A stretch of 64,000 nt of DNA from positions 1,860,001 to 1,924,000 of the forward strand of contig NZ_CP083809.1 of the NCBI RefSeq assembly GCF_020149765.1, read 5' to 3'. This DNA is from Pantoea agglomerans (GTDB lineage Bacteria > Pseudomonadota > Gammaproteobacteria > Enterobacterales > Enterobacteriaceae). Positions within the stretch are counted from its first letter, which is position 1. Each line of letters opens with the position of its first letter. The notes under the pieces are model-generated. The model did not search any database. It was not told where the DNA came from and worked only from the letters and a program-made list of their open reading frames with translations. The translations under genes and the position numbers were made by a program. This document shows, piece after piece, positions 18,469-31,600 of this stretch.

Positions 18469-19557
18469 TTAAACTTCGCTCTGTTTGATATTGGCCACCG
18501 GCGACAGCACATTCTCCGGCAGCGCGCGCAGCGGTGCGTTTTGCGCGACGCGCGTCGGCCAGTCGTGATTGGCCAGCGCCGCCTTGCCGATCGCCACAAA
18601 ATCGGCACCCTGCTCAAGCTGCTCTTCTGCCAGTTCACCGGTATCGAGACCACCGTTAACAATAAGCACGGTATCCGGCGCCGCCTCGCGGGCGATAGCG
18701 GCAAAGGTCTGTTCGCCGTCGCTAAAGGCGGGTTTCCACGCCTGATATTCCGTTACGTGGATATAATCCACGCCCGCCTCCTGCAGCAGAGCAAACACTT
18801 TCGCCGCGCCCGCTTTGCCTTCTTTCCACTTGTGATGGAAATCGTTGACCTTACCCTGCGAGATGCGCACGCCCAGCATGGCATCAGGCCCGATTTGCGC
18901 CCGCACCGCCTTAATCACCGCCAGCGTCAGGCTGAGGCGCGCTTCGATATCGCCGCCCCAGCGGTCGGTGCGCTGATTGGTGTAGTCGGTCAGAAACTGA
19001 TCGAGCAGATAGCCATTGGCTGAATGGATCTCGACGCCGTCAAAACCCGCCGCGTTGACCGCACGCGCCGCGCTGGCGGCAAAGGCGTCAATCGCCTGCT
19101 GGATCTGCGCCTCGCTCATCGCCTCCGGCAGCGCATAATCGCCCTGACCGTGGTAGAAGCCGAGCTGCTGGCCGACCGGCTGCACTGCTGAAGGGGCGAC
19201 GGTGGAGCGGCGATAGATATTGGCCTGCGACAGCGCACCGCCATGGATCAGCTGCGCGATAAAGACGGCACCCTGGCTTTTCACGGCATCAACCACCTTG
19301 CGCCAGCCCTCTACCTGCTCATCGGTTACAATACCGGGCTGAAAAGCGTAGGTCTGCGACCAGGCCTGGTCGACATAGAGCCCCTCTGAAATCACGCCGC
19401 CGAAGCCGCCGCGCGCAAAGCTGGCGTAGTAGCGCTGCATCAGCTCGCCCGGCACGCCAGCTTCCGAGGCGGAGATGCGGGTCATCGGCGCCACCATGGC
19501 GCGGTTGGTAAAGTGCGTGCCCTTGATGGTGGCGGCAGTGAAAAGTCGTTTAGTCAT
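18469..19557 (-). CDS. Old-yellow-enzyme family NADH:flavin oxidoreductase
   Basis: A 362-residue FMN-dependent TIM-barrel enzyme. Substrate-binding His178 and Asn181 are in EIHSANGYLLDQFLTDYTN, followed by RTDRWGG; the phosphate-binding NGGL and IGKAALANHDWP near the C-terminus complete the FMN site. Members reduce activated C=C bonds of enals, enones or nitro compounds. It is divergent from the LysR gene at 19662, which probably controls it. Confidence 0.92.
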   Translation of the reverse strand: MTKRLFTAATIKGTHFTNRAMVAPMTRISASEAGVPGELMQRYYASFARGGFGGVISEGLYVDQAWSQTYAFQPGIVTDEQVEGWRKVVDAVKSQGAVFIAQLIHGGALSQANIYRRSTVAPSAVQPVGQQLGFYHGQGDYALPEAMSEAQIQQAIDAFAASAARAVNAAGFDGVEIHSANGYLLDQFLTDYTNQRTDRWGGDIEARLSLTLAVIKAVRAQIGPDAMLGVRISQGKVNDFHHKWKEGKAGAAKVFALLQEAGVDYIHVTEYQAWKPAFSDGEQTFAAIAREAAPDTVLIVNGGLDTGELAEEQLEQGADFVAIGKAALANHDWPTRVAQNAPLRALPENVLSPVANIKQSEV

Positions 19558-19661
19558 AGTGCAGCATCCCCTGAATCATTATCTGATTAAACTATTGTAA
19601 TGCAGCCTCCTGCGGCGAATAATCGCCAAAATCGACAAGCTGTATAACGGATATCGTTACA

Positions 19662-20570
19662 ATGGACTTAAAAAACGTTGAGATTTTCTGCAGCATTGCC
19701 GACACCGGCAATCTTACCGAGACGGCCAGGCGCATTAACGCAACGGCGATGACCATCTCCCGACGGTTAGCGCAGCTGGAGAGCGAGCTGGGGGTGCGCC
19801 TGTTTCAGCGCACCACGCGCGCGGTGTCGTTAACCAGCGAAGGGGAGGCGTTTCTGCCCTATGCACGCCTGATGCTGGAGGCGGAAGAAACCGCCAGGAG
19901 TCTGTTTACCTCCGCAGCGCAGGGCGCCAGCGGGCTGCTGCGCGTTACCGCGGCGTCGGAATTCGGCAAGCGTCATCTGCTGCCGCTGCTCCCTGCAATA
20001 ATGGAGGCGAACCCCGCGCTGCAGGTCGATCTCAACCTGAGCGACAGCCTGGTCGATATCGTCGGGCAGGGCTATGACATGGCGCTGCGGCTGGCGCCGC
20101 TGAAGGACTCAACGCTGATCGCCCACCGGCTCGCCGATAATCCGCGGATACTCTGCGCCGCGCCCGGCTATCTGGCGCGCTATGGCCAGCCGGCCAGCCT
20201 CAGCGATCTGCAGCAGCATCGCTGCCTGAAAATATCCGGGGTGGCGCACTGGATGTTCGAGCAGCACGGCCAGGTGGTGAACTGCCCGATCGCCGCACGC
20301 TTCAGCTGCAGCAGCGTCGAGGGGGTGCGGGAGATGTGCGTGGCCGGTATCGGCATCGCGCAGCTGACCTTTCTTGATGTTCGTGACGAGCTGCATCGGG
20401 GAGAGCTGGTGGAAATTGCGCTGGCGGATGCCAGTCGACACGCGCTGGCGGTCTGGGCGCTGCTGCCGACCCGACAGTATATGCCTTACCGAACGACGCT
20501 GCTGTTAAAGGCGCTGAAAGCGGCGCTGCAGCCCTTCGATGCCGGGCAAAACGGTAAAGATCCCCTTTAG
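19662..20570 (+). CDS. LysR-family transcriptional regulator
   Basis: 302 residues. The N-terminal winged helix-turn-helix is clear (LTETARRINATAMTISRRLAQLESELGVRLFQRTTR), followed by a substrate-binding effector domain (LLRVTAASEFGKRHLLPLLPAI). Divergent from the flavin oxidoreductase with a 104-base gap, the classic layout for a LysR regulator and its target. Effector unknown. Confidence 0.93.
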   Translation: MDLKNVEIFCSIADTGNLTETARRINATAMTISRRLAQLESELGVRLFQRTTRAVSLTSEGEAFLPYARLMLEAEETARSLFTSAAQGASGLLRVTAASEFGKRHLLPLLPAIMEANPALQVDLNLSDSLVDIVGQGYDMALRLAPLKDSTLIAHRLADNPRILCAAPGYLARYGQPASLSDLQQHRCLKISGVAHWMFEQHGQVVNCPIAARFSCSSVEGVREMCVAGIGIAQLTFLDVRDELHRGELVEIALADASRHALAVWALLPTRQYMPYRTTLLLKALKAALQPFDAGQNGKDPL

Positions 20571-20939
20571 CCGCTGTGGTAAAAGGGGCGTCGATACCGT
20601 CGCGGGCTGATTTCAGACCGAGGGAAGAGCCACTCTTCTGTATAAGGCGCTGTAGCGACGCCTGCATTATTTATCAGTTGCGTTTACGATCTAATTCACC
20701 GCGCGAATAACGTTAATCAGTAATATCAGCCTGCCGCCAGATTATTTATGCGTTAATAATCGGCGCCATCTTTAATGCTTTTAATTTGAGTTAATTAATC
20801 ATTTAACGCCTTGCTGTATTAAATCAGCGGGAAATTGCTTTTTTCTGCTTTTAACCGGAACTTTCCCATTGTTTTGGTGATATTCTGTGTCGCAGGGAAG
20901 GGACGACGATTATAATTAACTTAACTTAAGTTTTTAATA
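20571..20939. other. AT-rich promoter region of cdiBA
   Basis: No gene. Strongly AT-rich compared with both neighbours. A TATAAT hexamer lies at 20911-20916, 24 bases before cdiB, but no good -35 is visible at the right distance. ACTTAACTTAAGT (about 20919-20931) overlaps the likely transcript start and could be an operator; unassigned. Confidence 0.5.
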
Positions 20940-22601
20940 ATGGCTAAATCAGGGATGTTACTGGCGCTGTGCGTCAGCTTATTTGCAACTTCAGCTATTG
21001 CGGCGCCGTTAAATCCTGCCGACCGCGATTATATTCAAAATCAGCAGCAGCAGCGGCTGAATCAGGATCGGCAGCAGCGCGATGCCCTCTGGAACGCCGT
21101 GTCGACTGAACGCGCGCCCGCTGCGGCCTCCTCGCAAACCGGCCCCTGTTTTCCGGTTCACGCCATCGATATTCGCAACGCCTCGCTGCTCTCTGCGCGC
21201 CAGCGGGAAAGAATTACCGCGCCCTATATTCATCGCTGCCTTAACTTATCGGAAATTAACGCGCTGGTGCATGGCATTTCCGACTGGTATATGCAGCGCG
21301 GCTATATTACCAGCAGGGCGTTCCTGACCGAACAGGATTTATCCAGCGGCGAGCTGATTATTCCGGTGCTGGAGGGGAGGCTGGATGAAATTCGTCTTGA
21401 GGGCGAGCATCCGCGCGTCCTGGCGATGGCTTTTCCCGGACTGGAAGGCAACATCCTCAACCTGCGTGATATTGAGCAGGGTATGGAGCAAATTAACCGG
21501 GTGCGCAGCACGCCGGTGCAGATCGATATTCAGCCGTCACCCAAAGCGGGCTATTCCGTGGTTAATCTCACCGCGAAGCCGGAATTTCCCCTGAGCGCCG
21601 CTGTGGGCGTTGACAACAGCGGGCAGAAAAGCACCGGCGTCGGCCAGCTCAGCGCTTCGCTCACCGGCAATAACCTGCTCGGGCTGGCGGACCGCTGGTT
21701 TATCAGCGGCGGACGCAGCAGCGCCTTTAGCGACTGGCGCGACGCGCAGAACCTGCAGGCGGGCGTCAGCGTGCCGTACGGCTACGGACTGCTCGACTAC
21801 AGCTACAGCTGGAGCAGCTATCACAGCAGCTTCGTCAACAACGGCTTTACCTGGCTGAGCAACGGCGACAACGTTGCGCACCGCCTGAATGGCTCGTGGG
21901 TGCTGTTCCGCAACGGCGATATCAAAACCGGCGCGCAGCTCGGCCTGAACCACTACACCAGCCATAACTTCCTCAACCATACGCTGCTCGCTGGCAGCAG
22001 CCGCAAAATCACCAGCCTGCAGCTGGGGCTCAACCACACGCAAAAAATGTTCGGCGGGGTGGCCACGCTGAACCCGACCTTCAGCCGCGGCATGCCCTGG
22101 TTTGATGCCGAAAGCGACGCGGGCAAAAGCGACCTACTGCCCAAGGCGCAGTTCCGCAAGTGGAGCCTGGGCGGCAGCTTCCAGCGCCCCCTGGCAAAGG
22201 ATCTCTGGTGGCTCAGCAGCCTCTATGGTCAGTGGTCGCCCGATCGGCTTTACGGCAGCGAGCGCCTGACGCTCGGTGGCGAAAGCTCGGTGCGCGGCTT
22301 TAAAGAGCAGTATCTCTCCGGCGACGTCGGCGGCTACCTGCGTAACGAACTCAGCTACCGCCTGTTCACGCTGCCGGTCATGGGCGAGGTGAGCGCGCTG
22401 GCCGCGGTGGACGGCGGCTGGCTGAAAAGCGACGCGCAGAACCGGGAAGCGACCGGCACGCTGTGGGGCAGCGCCATCGGACTCGGCACGCGCGGCCGCT
22501 ATTTTTACACCCAGTACACCCTCGGCATTCCCCTCAGCTATCCCGGCTATCTGCAGCCGGATCGCGTCAGCATTTACGCCCGCGTCGGGCTGGTTTTCTA
22601 A
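20940..22601 (+). CDS. cdiB: CdiB, two-partner secretion outer-membrane transporter
   Basis: A 553-residue TpsB/Omp85-family protein (ShlB/FhaC/CdiB). Signal peptide to about residue 21 (ATSAIAA), a plug helix region rich in Gln and Arg (IQNQQQQRLNQDRQQR), two POTRA domains (about 65-220) and a 16-strand barrel with the conserved RGF motif (SSVRGFKEQYLSGD) and a final strand ending in Phe (VSIYARVGLVF). It exports CdiA across the outer membrane. Start ATG has a weak ribosome site; a second ATG five codons later is possible. Confidence 0.94.
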   Translation: MAKSGMLLALCVSLFATSAIAAPLNPADRDYIQNQQQQRLNQDRQQRDALWNAVSTERAPAAASSQTGPCFPVHAIDIRNASLLSARQRERITAPYIHRCLNLSEINALVHGISDWYMQRGYITSRAFLTEQDLSSGELIIPVLEGRLDEIRLEGEHPRVLAMAFPGLEGNILNLRDIEQGMEQINRVRSTPVQIDIQPSPKAGYSVVNLTAKPEFPLSAAVGVDNSGQKSTGVGQLSASLTGNNLLGLADRWFISGGRSSAFSDWRDAQNLQAGVSVPYGYGLLDYSYSWSSYHSSFVNNGFTWLSNGDNVAHRLNGSWVLFRNGDIKTGAQLGLNHYTSHNFLNHTLLAGSSRKITSLQLGLNHTQKMFGGVATLNPTFSRGMPWFDAESDAGKSDLLPKAQFRKWSLGGSFQRPLAKDLWWLSSLYGQWSPDRLYGSERLTLGGESSVRGFKEQYLSGDVGGYLRNELSYRLFTLPVMGEVSALAAVDGGWLKSDAQNREATGTLWGSAIGLGTRGRYFYTQYTLGIPLSYPGYLQPDRVSIYARVGLVF

Positions 22602-22613
22602 GAGGCAAAGATT

Positions 22614-25600
22614 ATGGACGATCGTCAACCTGTTTCCCTTGCCCGCCGCGCGCTGAGCTACCTTATCTGTTATCTGGTGGCCGTGCAGCCGATGCTGCCC
22701 GCGGCGGCGGCGCAGATTATTCCGGTTACCCCCGGCACGCAGATGGATGCCGCGGGCAACGGCGTGCCGGTGGTCAATATCGCCGCGCCCAACGGCGCAG
22801 GCGTTTCGCATAACCAGTACCAGCAGTACAACGTCGGACAGGAAGGGCTGATCCTCAATAATGCCACCGGCCAGCTTAATCAGACGCAGCTGGGCGGCCT
22901 GATCCAGAACAACCCCAACCTGAAAGCCGGGCAGGAAGCGCGGGCGATCATCAACGAAGTGACAGGCGCCAACCGCTCCCAGCTGCAGGGCTACACCGAA
23001 GTGGCGGGCAAAGCCGCCAGCGTGATGGTCGCCAACCCGTACGGCATTACCTGCAACGGCTGCGGCTTTATTAACACGCCGAACGTCACGCTTACCACCG
23101 GCAGGCCGCAGCTGGATGCGAACGGCAACCTCGCCGCGCTGGAAGTGAGCAAAGGCGCGGTGATCGTTGAGGGCAAGGGGCTGGACGGCAGCAGCGCGGA
23201 TGCGGTGTCGATCGTCGCGCGCGCCACGGAAATCAATGCTGGTATCCATGCGAAAGATCTCTCGGTGACGCTGGGCGCAAACCGCGTCGGTGCAGATGGC
23301 TCGGTCACGCCGATCGCCGGCGAAGGGGCCGCGCCGTCGGTGGCGGTGGATACCGGTGCGCTGGGCGGCATGTACGCCAACCGCATTCGCCTTGTCTCAA
23401 GCGAAAAGGGTGTAGGCGTTAACCTCGGCAACCTGATGGCGAAACAGGGCGATATCCAGCTCGACAGCAGCGGACAGCTGACGCTGAATACCAGCCTGAG
23501 CAGCGGGGCGCTGACGGCAAAAGGTGCGTCGGTCGCGCTAGGTGGCGATAACAAAGCGGCCGGGCAGATTGCGGTTAACGCGCAGCAGGATGTCGCCATC
23601 GGGCCGGGTGCGCTGGTGAGCGATGCCGACATCACCGTGTCGGCCAGCGGCAATCTCACCACGCAAGGCGCAAATCTCACGGCGGGGCGGGATATTCGCT
23701 TAAGCGGCGGCACGCTGTCGGCAGACCAGGCCAGCCGGGGAAATGCGGGGGAGACGATTCAACTGCAGGCGGCTAAGCAGCTGAGCCATGCCGGGCAATT
23801 TACCGCTGGCAAAACGCTCTCTGCCACCGCGCAGCAGCTCGATAACCGCGGTTCGCTTGCCGCGGCCGCGACCACGCTCAGCACGGGCACCTTAACCAAC
23901 CACAGCGGCGCGACCCTCGCCGGCAGCGGCAGCCTTGCGGTGCGCAGCGATTATCTGCTCAACCAGGGCGTGCTCTCCGCACCCGTGCTGGCCCTCGACA
24001 GCGTGCAAACCGACAACAGCGGCCTGCTGCAGGGCGCGGATGCGCTCAGCTTCAGCGGCGGTCAGCTCAACAACCTGGCGGGCGGCACCCTCAGCTCAAA
24101 TAACGGCTTCTCGCTCTTTTTCCAGAATCTGGATAACGGCGGGCTTATCAGCAGCGGCGCGACGCTGACGCTGGGCGGCCGCAGCCTGACCAACAGCGGA
24201 GAAATTAACGCCGCGAACCTGACGGCGCGCAATGAGACGATCGTCAACGGGGGTGGCTCGCTGCTGGCGGAGCACCGCCTGCAGCTGAACAACGACATCC
24301 TGGACAACAGCGGAAAAATTGCCGCCGAACAGCTGGCCATTAACAGCGGCAAGGTAAGCAACAGCGGGACGCTGCAGGCGAAGCAGACGCTGGAGACGCA
24401 GGGCCAGCAGCTCGACAACCGCGGAACGCTGCTGAGCGACGGGCAGCTAACCCTCAAGGCCGACGCGCTCAGTAACGCAGGCGCGCTGCAGGGACAGCAG
24501 TTAACCATCACGGCAAGCAGCGGGCTGAACAGCGGCAAGGTGCTGAGCCTGGGAGATGCGTCGCTTACGCTGGATCACCTCAACAACAGCGGCACTCTTC
24601 TCAGCCAGCAGGCGCTGCGGCTCAGCAGCGGGGAAACCGACAATAACGGGCTGATTCAGGGCACCCGTGCGCTCAGCCTGACGGGACAACGCCTCACTAA
24701 CCTGAAGCAAGGCACGGTCAGCTCGGAGAACAGCTTTGGCCTCAATCTGCCCGAGCTAAACAACCTGGGCCTTATCACCAGCGGCGGCACCCTGACGCTT
24801 GCCGGTGCCAGCCTGACCAACGGCGGCGAGATCAACGCGGCGGATATCGTTGCTAATAACGACAGCTTCAGCAACCAGCAGGGCGCGCGGCTGCTGGCGG
24901 ATAACGCCCTGCAGCTCAATAACGCCAGGCTGACTAACGGCGGAGAGATCGCCGCCAGCCAGCTGAATATCGACGGCGCAACCCTGATAAACAGCGGCAC
25001 CCTGCAGGGCAAACAGGCGCTGCTCGCGGCAGATCAGCGGCTCACCAACAGCGGCACCCTGCTGAGCGGCGGCGAGCTGAAGCTGAATGCTGGCCAGCTT
25101 GAAAACAGCGGCCTGATGCAGGGCCAGCAGCTGAATCTGACGGCCGCCGACTGGCAAAATCGCGGCAACGCGCTCAGCGTCGGCGACGAACAACTTAAGG
25201 CTGACAGCCTGAATAACAGCGGCAAAATCCTGGGGCAGCAGGGCGTGCAGCTGCAGGCCGGCAAAACAGACAACAGCGGCTGGCTGCTGGCGCAGGTGCT
25301 GACGTTGCAGAGCGATCTGGTAAACAGCGGGCTGATGCAGGGCGCGGACGCACTGACGCTCCAGGGCAACCAGCTCAGCAACCAGACGAGCGGTCAGCTT
25401 CTCAGCGGCGGAACGCTGGCGGTGCAGGGGGATAATCTTACTAACCAGGGCAGCCTGCAGGGTGATCGGATCGATCTGCGGGTAAACAGCTGGCAGAACC
25501 CAGGCAGCGCGCGCGCTGCCTCGCAGCTCAGCGCAGAGGTCAGCGGCCTGCTGGATAACGGCGGCACGCTGCTGAGCGAAAAGCGTGTTGACCTGACAAG

Positions 25601-28600
25601 CGGCGAGACGCGCAACGCCGGTACGCTGGCGGCGGACCAGCTTCATGTCACAACAGCGAATCTCTATAACGCAGGACTGCTGCAGGGCAACAGCGCGCTT
25701 ACCCTCAGCGGCGCGACTATTGCCAATGCGGTCGGCGGCCAGCTTATCAGCGGCTCTTCGCTGTCACTCTCGCCGGCGACGCTGACCAACGCCGGACTGC
25801 TGCAGATTTCTGGCGACTTCAACTTAAACGGACGCGACTTCAGCAACAGCGGACGGGTCACGGCGGACAACGTCACTACCCGACTGACCGGCACGCTGAG
25901 CAACGGCGATGCCGGGGTGCTGCTGGCGCGCCAGCAGGCAACGCTGCAGGCCGCGACGCTGGATAACGCCGGTACCCTGGCTGCGCAGCAGCTCACGGCG
26001 ACGGGCGACCGCTTAGCGAATCGCGGTCTTATGCAGGGCGACGCAGCGCTGTCGACCGCTTTTGGTCAGCTCAACAACCTGAGCGCGGGCACCTTACTGA
26101 GCGGCGGCGATCTCGGCCTGCAGGCAACCAGCGGCAGCAATGCTGGCGCGATGCAGGGCAGCGATCTGCACTATCAGTTCGGCGAGCTGACCAACAGCGG
26201 CACGGTGAACGGCATTGCGACGCTGACCGGCACCACGGCCGGGCTGCTCGACAACAGCGGTACGATGGTAACAAAAGGCAGCGCCAGCCTGACGGCGGGC
26301 CGTCTGGACAACCGCGGCAGGCTGATGGCGGATAGCCTGTTGCTGCACGGCGATACGCTCAGCAACAGCGGACTGTGGCAGGGCAGCACGCTGCTGGACG
26401 CGCAGGCGACGAACGCCGTCACGCAGACATCGTCCGGTAAGGCCCTGAGCGGCGGCGATTTGCTGCTCAGTGCGCGCGATCTGAACAGCGACGGCACGCT
26501 GCAGGGCAACCGCGTGCAGATCGATGCTGAGAGCTGGCAGCATCAGGGCTCGCTGCTGAGTAGCGGCAATCTTACGGCGTCGATCAGCGGCGCGCTGCGC
26601 AACGGCGGCGCGGTGATGTCGCAGGGTACGTCGCTGATTACCGCGCAGGATGCAGAGAACAGCGGCTCGCTGCTGTCAGAAAAAGCGATGACGCTGCGGG
26701 GTGGTGTGCTTAACAACGGCGGCACCGTGCAGGGCGAGACGCTGACTGTTACGCCCGCCAGCGTCACCAATCAGGGCAGCCTGATCGGCCTGCAGTCGCT
26801 GACGCTGGGCCCGGCCGCAGCGGTTCGCGCCCTGCGCCTGCTGGCGGTACAGGCTCAGCCAGCGCGCGTCCTGATCAACAATCCCGGCGGGCAGCTGCTG
26901 ACGCAGGGCACGCTGAGCATCACCGGCGATACCGTCACCAATAACGGAACGTGGCAGGGACAGCAGATCCTGCTGAACGCCGCAAGTCTCGCCAACGGCG
27001 GCGCGATCCAGAGCGCCGACGCCATGCAGCTCAACCTGCGCGACCGGCTCTCATCCTCGGCGGGCAGTAAAATCACCGCCAACGGCACCGCCGCGCTCAG
27101 CGCGCTCAGCCTCAGCAATCAGGGACAGTGGATAGCGAAAAACCTGACGCTGAACGGCACCACCTTAGATAACGGCGGAGAGATTTCTGGCGTTAACGGG
27201 CTAACGACCCTGCTTGGCAATACGCTGACGCAGCAGCAGAACGGCTCGCTGCTGAGCGGCGGCCGGCTGGAGCTGCAGGCCGCCGCCGTCAATAACGCCG
27301 GACGGGTGCAGGGGGCGGATCTGGCCATGACCACCGGAGCCGTCGCCAACAGCGGGCGTTTGCAGGGCGACAGCAACCTGCTGCTCACCGCCAGCGGCCG
27401 CGTGACTAATGAGGGCAGCGGCACGCTGCTCAGCCAGAGCGGACTGACGCTTACCACGCCGGAGCTCTATAACTACGGCCTGATTCAGGGTGCGAACAGC
27501 CGCCTCACCGCCAACAGTTCGGCAACCAATAGCGGCAGAGTACTGTCGGCTGGCGAGCTGACGCTGAACGCGCCGCAGCTGACCAACAGCGGCTGGCTGC
27601 AGGCGATGCAGCTGACGCTGAATGCGGCAAACGCCAGCAACAGCGGCACGCTGCTGGCCGACGGGCAGGGCACGCTGACCGGCGCGCAGCTGCAAAACCA
27701 GGGCACCGCGCAGGGCGGCAGCCTGACGGTGAACTATGCGCAGCTCACCAACAATGGAACGCTGCTGGGCGTCAGTCAGCTTAACGTGAAGGCGTCGCAG
27801 GTGACGCAGCAGGCGAGCGGCAGACTCTTCAGCGGCGGCAACCTGCTGCTGGAGAGCGGCGGCTTCGACCAGCTGGGTCAGGTGGTGGCGCTCGGCGACG
27901 CCGCCCTGAACCTGATTAACGGCTTTACCGTCCGCAACACGCTGGCGGCGGGCAACCGGCTCAGCATCAGCAGCAACGGCGCGATCGATAATCAGAGCAC
28001 CCTGCAGGGCCAGGCGCTGACGCTGAGCGCGGGCGGCGATTTGACCAATAACGGCCAGATCACCACCGGGAGCGGCGACAGCAGCCTGAGCGGCAACCGT
28101 ATCGCCATGAACGGCAGCGGCACCTTACAGGGCGGCGGCAACGTCAGCCTGAACAGCCGTAGCGACATCACGATTAATGGTTTTACCGGTACGCTGGGTA
28201 GTCTGACCCTGAGCTCGCCAGGCAGCATCGTCAACGCTGCGCTGCTCTATGCCGGGCAAAACCTGGCGCTCTACGCGAACAGCATCCGCAACCAGCGCGG
28301 GGATATGCTGGCGGGCAACAGCCTGTGGATGCAGGGCGATGCGGCGGGGAATGCTAACGGCGAGGTGATCAATACGTCGGGCACTATTGAGTCGCAGAAT
28401 GGCGATATCAATATTAAGACCGGGCATCTGCTGAATACGCGGGATGGGCTGCAGGTTCAAGAGAGTACAAAGCAAATCAACACTGTTTCGGGGGTAGGTA
28501 ACGCTTCAATTGATTTACCCTATACGCAAATGGAGGATGGAACCTGGGGATATTACTCGAAAACAGGTATACATCAGACAGGACCATGCAATGGTCATGG

Positions 28601-31600
28601 TGCCTGTAATTACAATAAAGTCACAAATTACTACTATGCGCCTTTCGCCGATTACGCAACTCAAAAGTTTGCTACTTCAGAAACGAGTGTCAGTGTCGTT
28701 TCAAAAGGGAGCGCCGGGCGTATATCAGCCGGTAACAATCTGATTATCTATGCAAATTCCCTTGACAACCAGGCTAGCAACATTCTTGCAAATCAAAATA
28801 TTTCGCTCTTTGGTTCTCAGCTTAATAATCAGAGTTGGCAGGCAGGGAAAAAAGTTGAAAACCTAGTTTATAAGTATGCTTTAAAGAACAGTAAAAACGC
28901 ACCGCCTTTAGCAACTATAGCCTCCAGCACTAAGGTGCCTACTAAACCTAAAGTTAATACAATTTATTTTGAACTTGTTGGTCATGAGTCAACTTTCACA
29001 CCCGGCGAACTTTATCGTTCAGTGATTCAGGCTGGCGGCAACGTCAGCGCCAGCTTTAGTGGTGACATTAGCAATACATCCACCACTGCTAATGCCGGGT
29101 GGAACGGCAATACCCTGACCGCACCTGCCGTCGCTGGGTTAGCCGCACTGAACCAGACAGGCACGACGCAGCGCCAAACCTTAGCAGCCAGCAGCCAGGT
29201 TGCCGTAAACTCGCCTGCATGGCGGGATCAGTTACAAAATGCGTTACAGCAGGTAAATGGTGGCGTGGCGCTGGATGGTACAAAGCCGGGCGAAGCGTCT
29301 CTGACGCAACTGTCAGCCGCACATCAGGGCCTGGCTGCATTGGGTCAGGCGGGTAACCTGGTAAAAGGCAACCTTACACCCACTTCTTTGCTGCACAATA
29401 TATCCACAAAAGTTGATACCAGCGCTTATCCTCTGCCAGTCAGCAACAACGGTTACTTCGTCGCGGGTAACAATGACAGCCCCTATTTGATCACCATCAA
29501 CCCCAAACTGAACGGGCTGGGGCAACTCGACAGCAATCTCTTTGGCGATCTCAATACGCTCTTAGGCAAACATCCCGGCAGCGCGCCGACGGAAATCCGT
29601 CAGCAATATACCGACGTCAATACCTTCCTTGGATCGTCTTATCTGCTTAACCGGCTGGATCTCAAACCAGATAGCGATTACCGCTTTCTTGGCGACGCGG
29701 CTTTTGATACGCGATACGTCAGCAATACAGTTCTGAATCAGACGGGCAGTCGTTATCTGCACGGCATTGGCTCGGATCTGGAGCAAATGCGCTATCTGAT
29801 GGATAACGCCGCGGCCGCACAGCAGTCGCTGGGGCTACAGTTCGGCGTATCGCTAAGCGCCGATCAGGTGGCTGCGCTGGATAAAAGCATTATCTGGTGG
29901 GAAGCGACGACAATTAATGGCCAGACGGTAATGGTGCCGAAAGTTTATCTGTCATCTAAAGATGCCGAAATGAATAACGGCAGCGTGATTGCAGGCAACA
30001 ATGTCACCTTATCCAGCGGCAATATCGTTAACGATAGCAGCACACTGACGGCAAAAAATGGCATGGCCGTCGACAGTCAGAACCGTATTGATAACCTCAG
30101 CGCCGGACTTATCAGCGCAAGCGGTGACCTGAAACTCAGCGCGCTTGGCGATATCAATAATGTGAGTTCAGCCATAAAGGGCAAAAAGGTCGAGCTTGAG
30201 AGCCTCAATGGCAGCATCAACAGCATTACCACCTCGCAGCAGTGGAGCCTGGATGCAGGTACCAAATCGTTTAGCGAAACCCTCAATGGGCAGACTGCTT
30301 CAATAACATCAATTGACGATCTGAGCCTGAGCGCCGGAAATAACATCGGGCTGACAGCAGCAAACCTGTCTGCGGGCGGCAATTTATTGCTGAACGCCTG
30401 GAACGATATCGCCATCAAGGGCAATCAGCAGATCGAAGGTCAGTCTCAGAGCGGTAAAAAAGCAGGCTGGTATAAGACCGAAAAAAGCAGTACTCAAACG
30501 GTGAGCAATGTCGGCAGTCAGATAGCCGCTGGTGGTGATCTGGCGCTAAACGCGGGACATAACCTGAGCATCATCGCCAGTTCGCTTGCGGGCAAAGGCG
30601 ATACTGCCCTGGCAGCAGGCAACGATGTAAATCTTAACAGCGCCGCTACCAGCCAGAACAGCAGCAAAGGGAATAAAGAGTCGCATACTTCTGACGTTGA
30701 CCGCACAGCCATAACCAGCGGCGGCGACCTTTCGATTTCAGCCGGACGCAATCTCACCAGCCAGGCAGCAGCAATCGTTGCAGACGGCGATGTCGGACTG
30801 CAGGCCGGACGGGATATCAACCTGAACGCGGAAGAGAGCCGAACCGGCAACAGCGAACGCGGCAGCAAGAAAACCGTTATCAATGAAACGGTACGTCAGC
30901 AGGGCACTGAAATTGTCAGCGGCGGCAGCGCTACGCTGGTGGCTGGAAACGATATTACCAGCCAGGCAAGCATCCTCACCGCGAACAACGATCTGGCGCT
31001 GCAGGCCGGACACGATGTGAACATCACGACCGCCACGGAGAGCGATTACGCCTACAAAGAGGAGACAAAAACCAAAAAAGGCCTGTTCAGCAAAAAGACC
31101 ACCCACACCATCAGTGAAGAGAGCGCCACCGCTGAAAAAGCTTCGCAGCTGAGCGGCGATCGCGTTTCAATTATCGCGGGCAATGACCTGACGGTGAAAG
31201 GATCCTCGGTTATTGGCGCAGGCGATGTGGGCCTGAAAGCCGGGAACGATCTCACCATCGCGGCGGCTACCGATACCCAGACCAGCTATCGCCTGAGCGA
31301 AACCAAAAAGAGCGGCATGTTCAGCGGCGGCGGCATTGGCGTGACCTTTGGCAGCGCCTCCTCGAAACAGCAGCTGAAGCAGGACGGTACCACCCAGAGC
31401 CAGAGCGCCAGCACCATCGGCAGCACCGGCGGTAACGTGACGCTGGTTGCCGGTCAGGATGCGCGCGTAGCGGGTTCCGACGTGATCGCGAAGCAGAATA
31501 TCAGCCTTGTTGGTGGATCGGTTACTATCGATCCGGGCAACGACACGCTGACGCGACGTCAGAGCTATGAGCAGAAGCAGAGCGGCCTGACGCTGCAGCT

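Noticed and set aside
22134..23249. 371-codon minus-strand frame across the cdiB/cdiA junction
   Set aside because: Antisense to both genes with reverse-strand composition; no family features.
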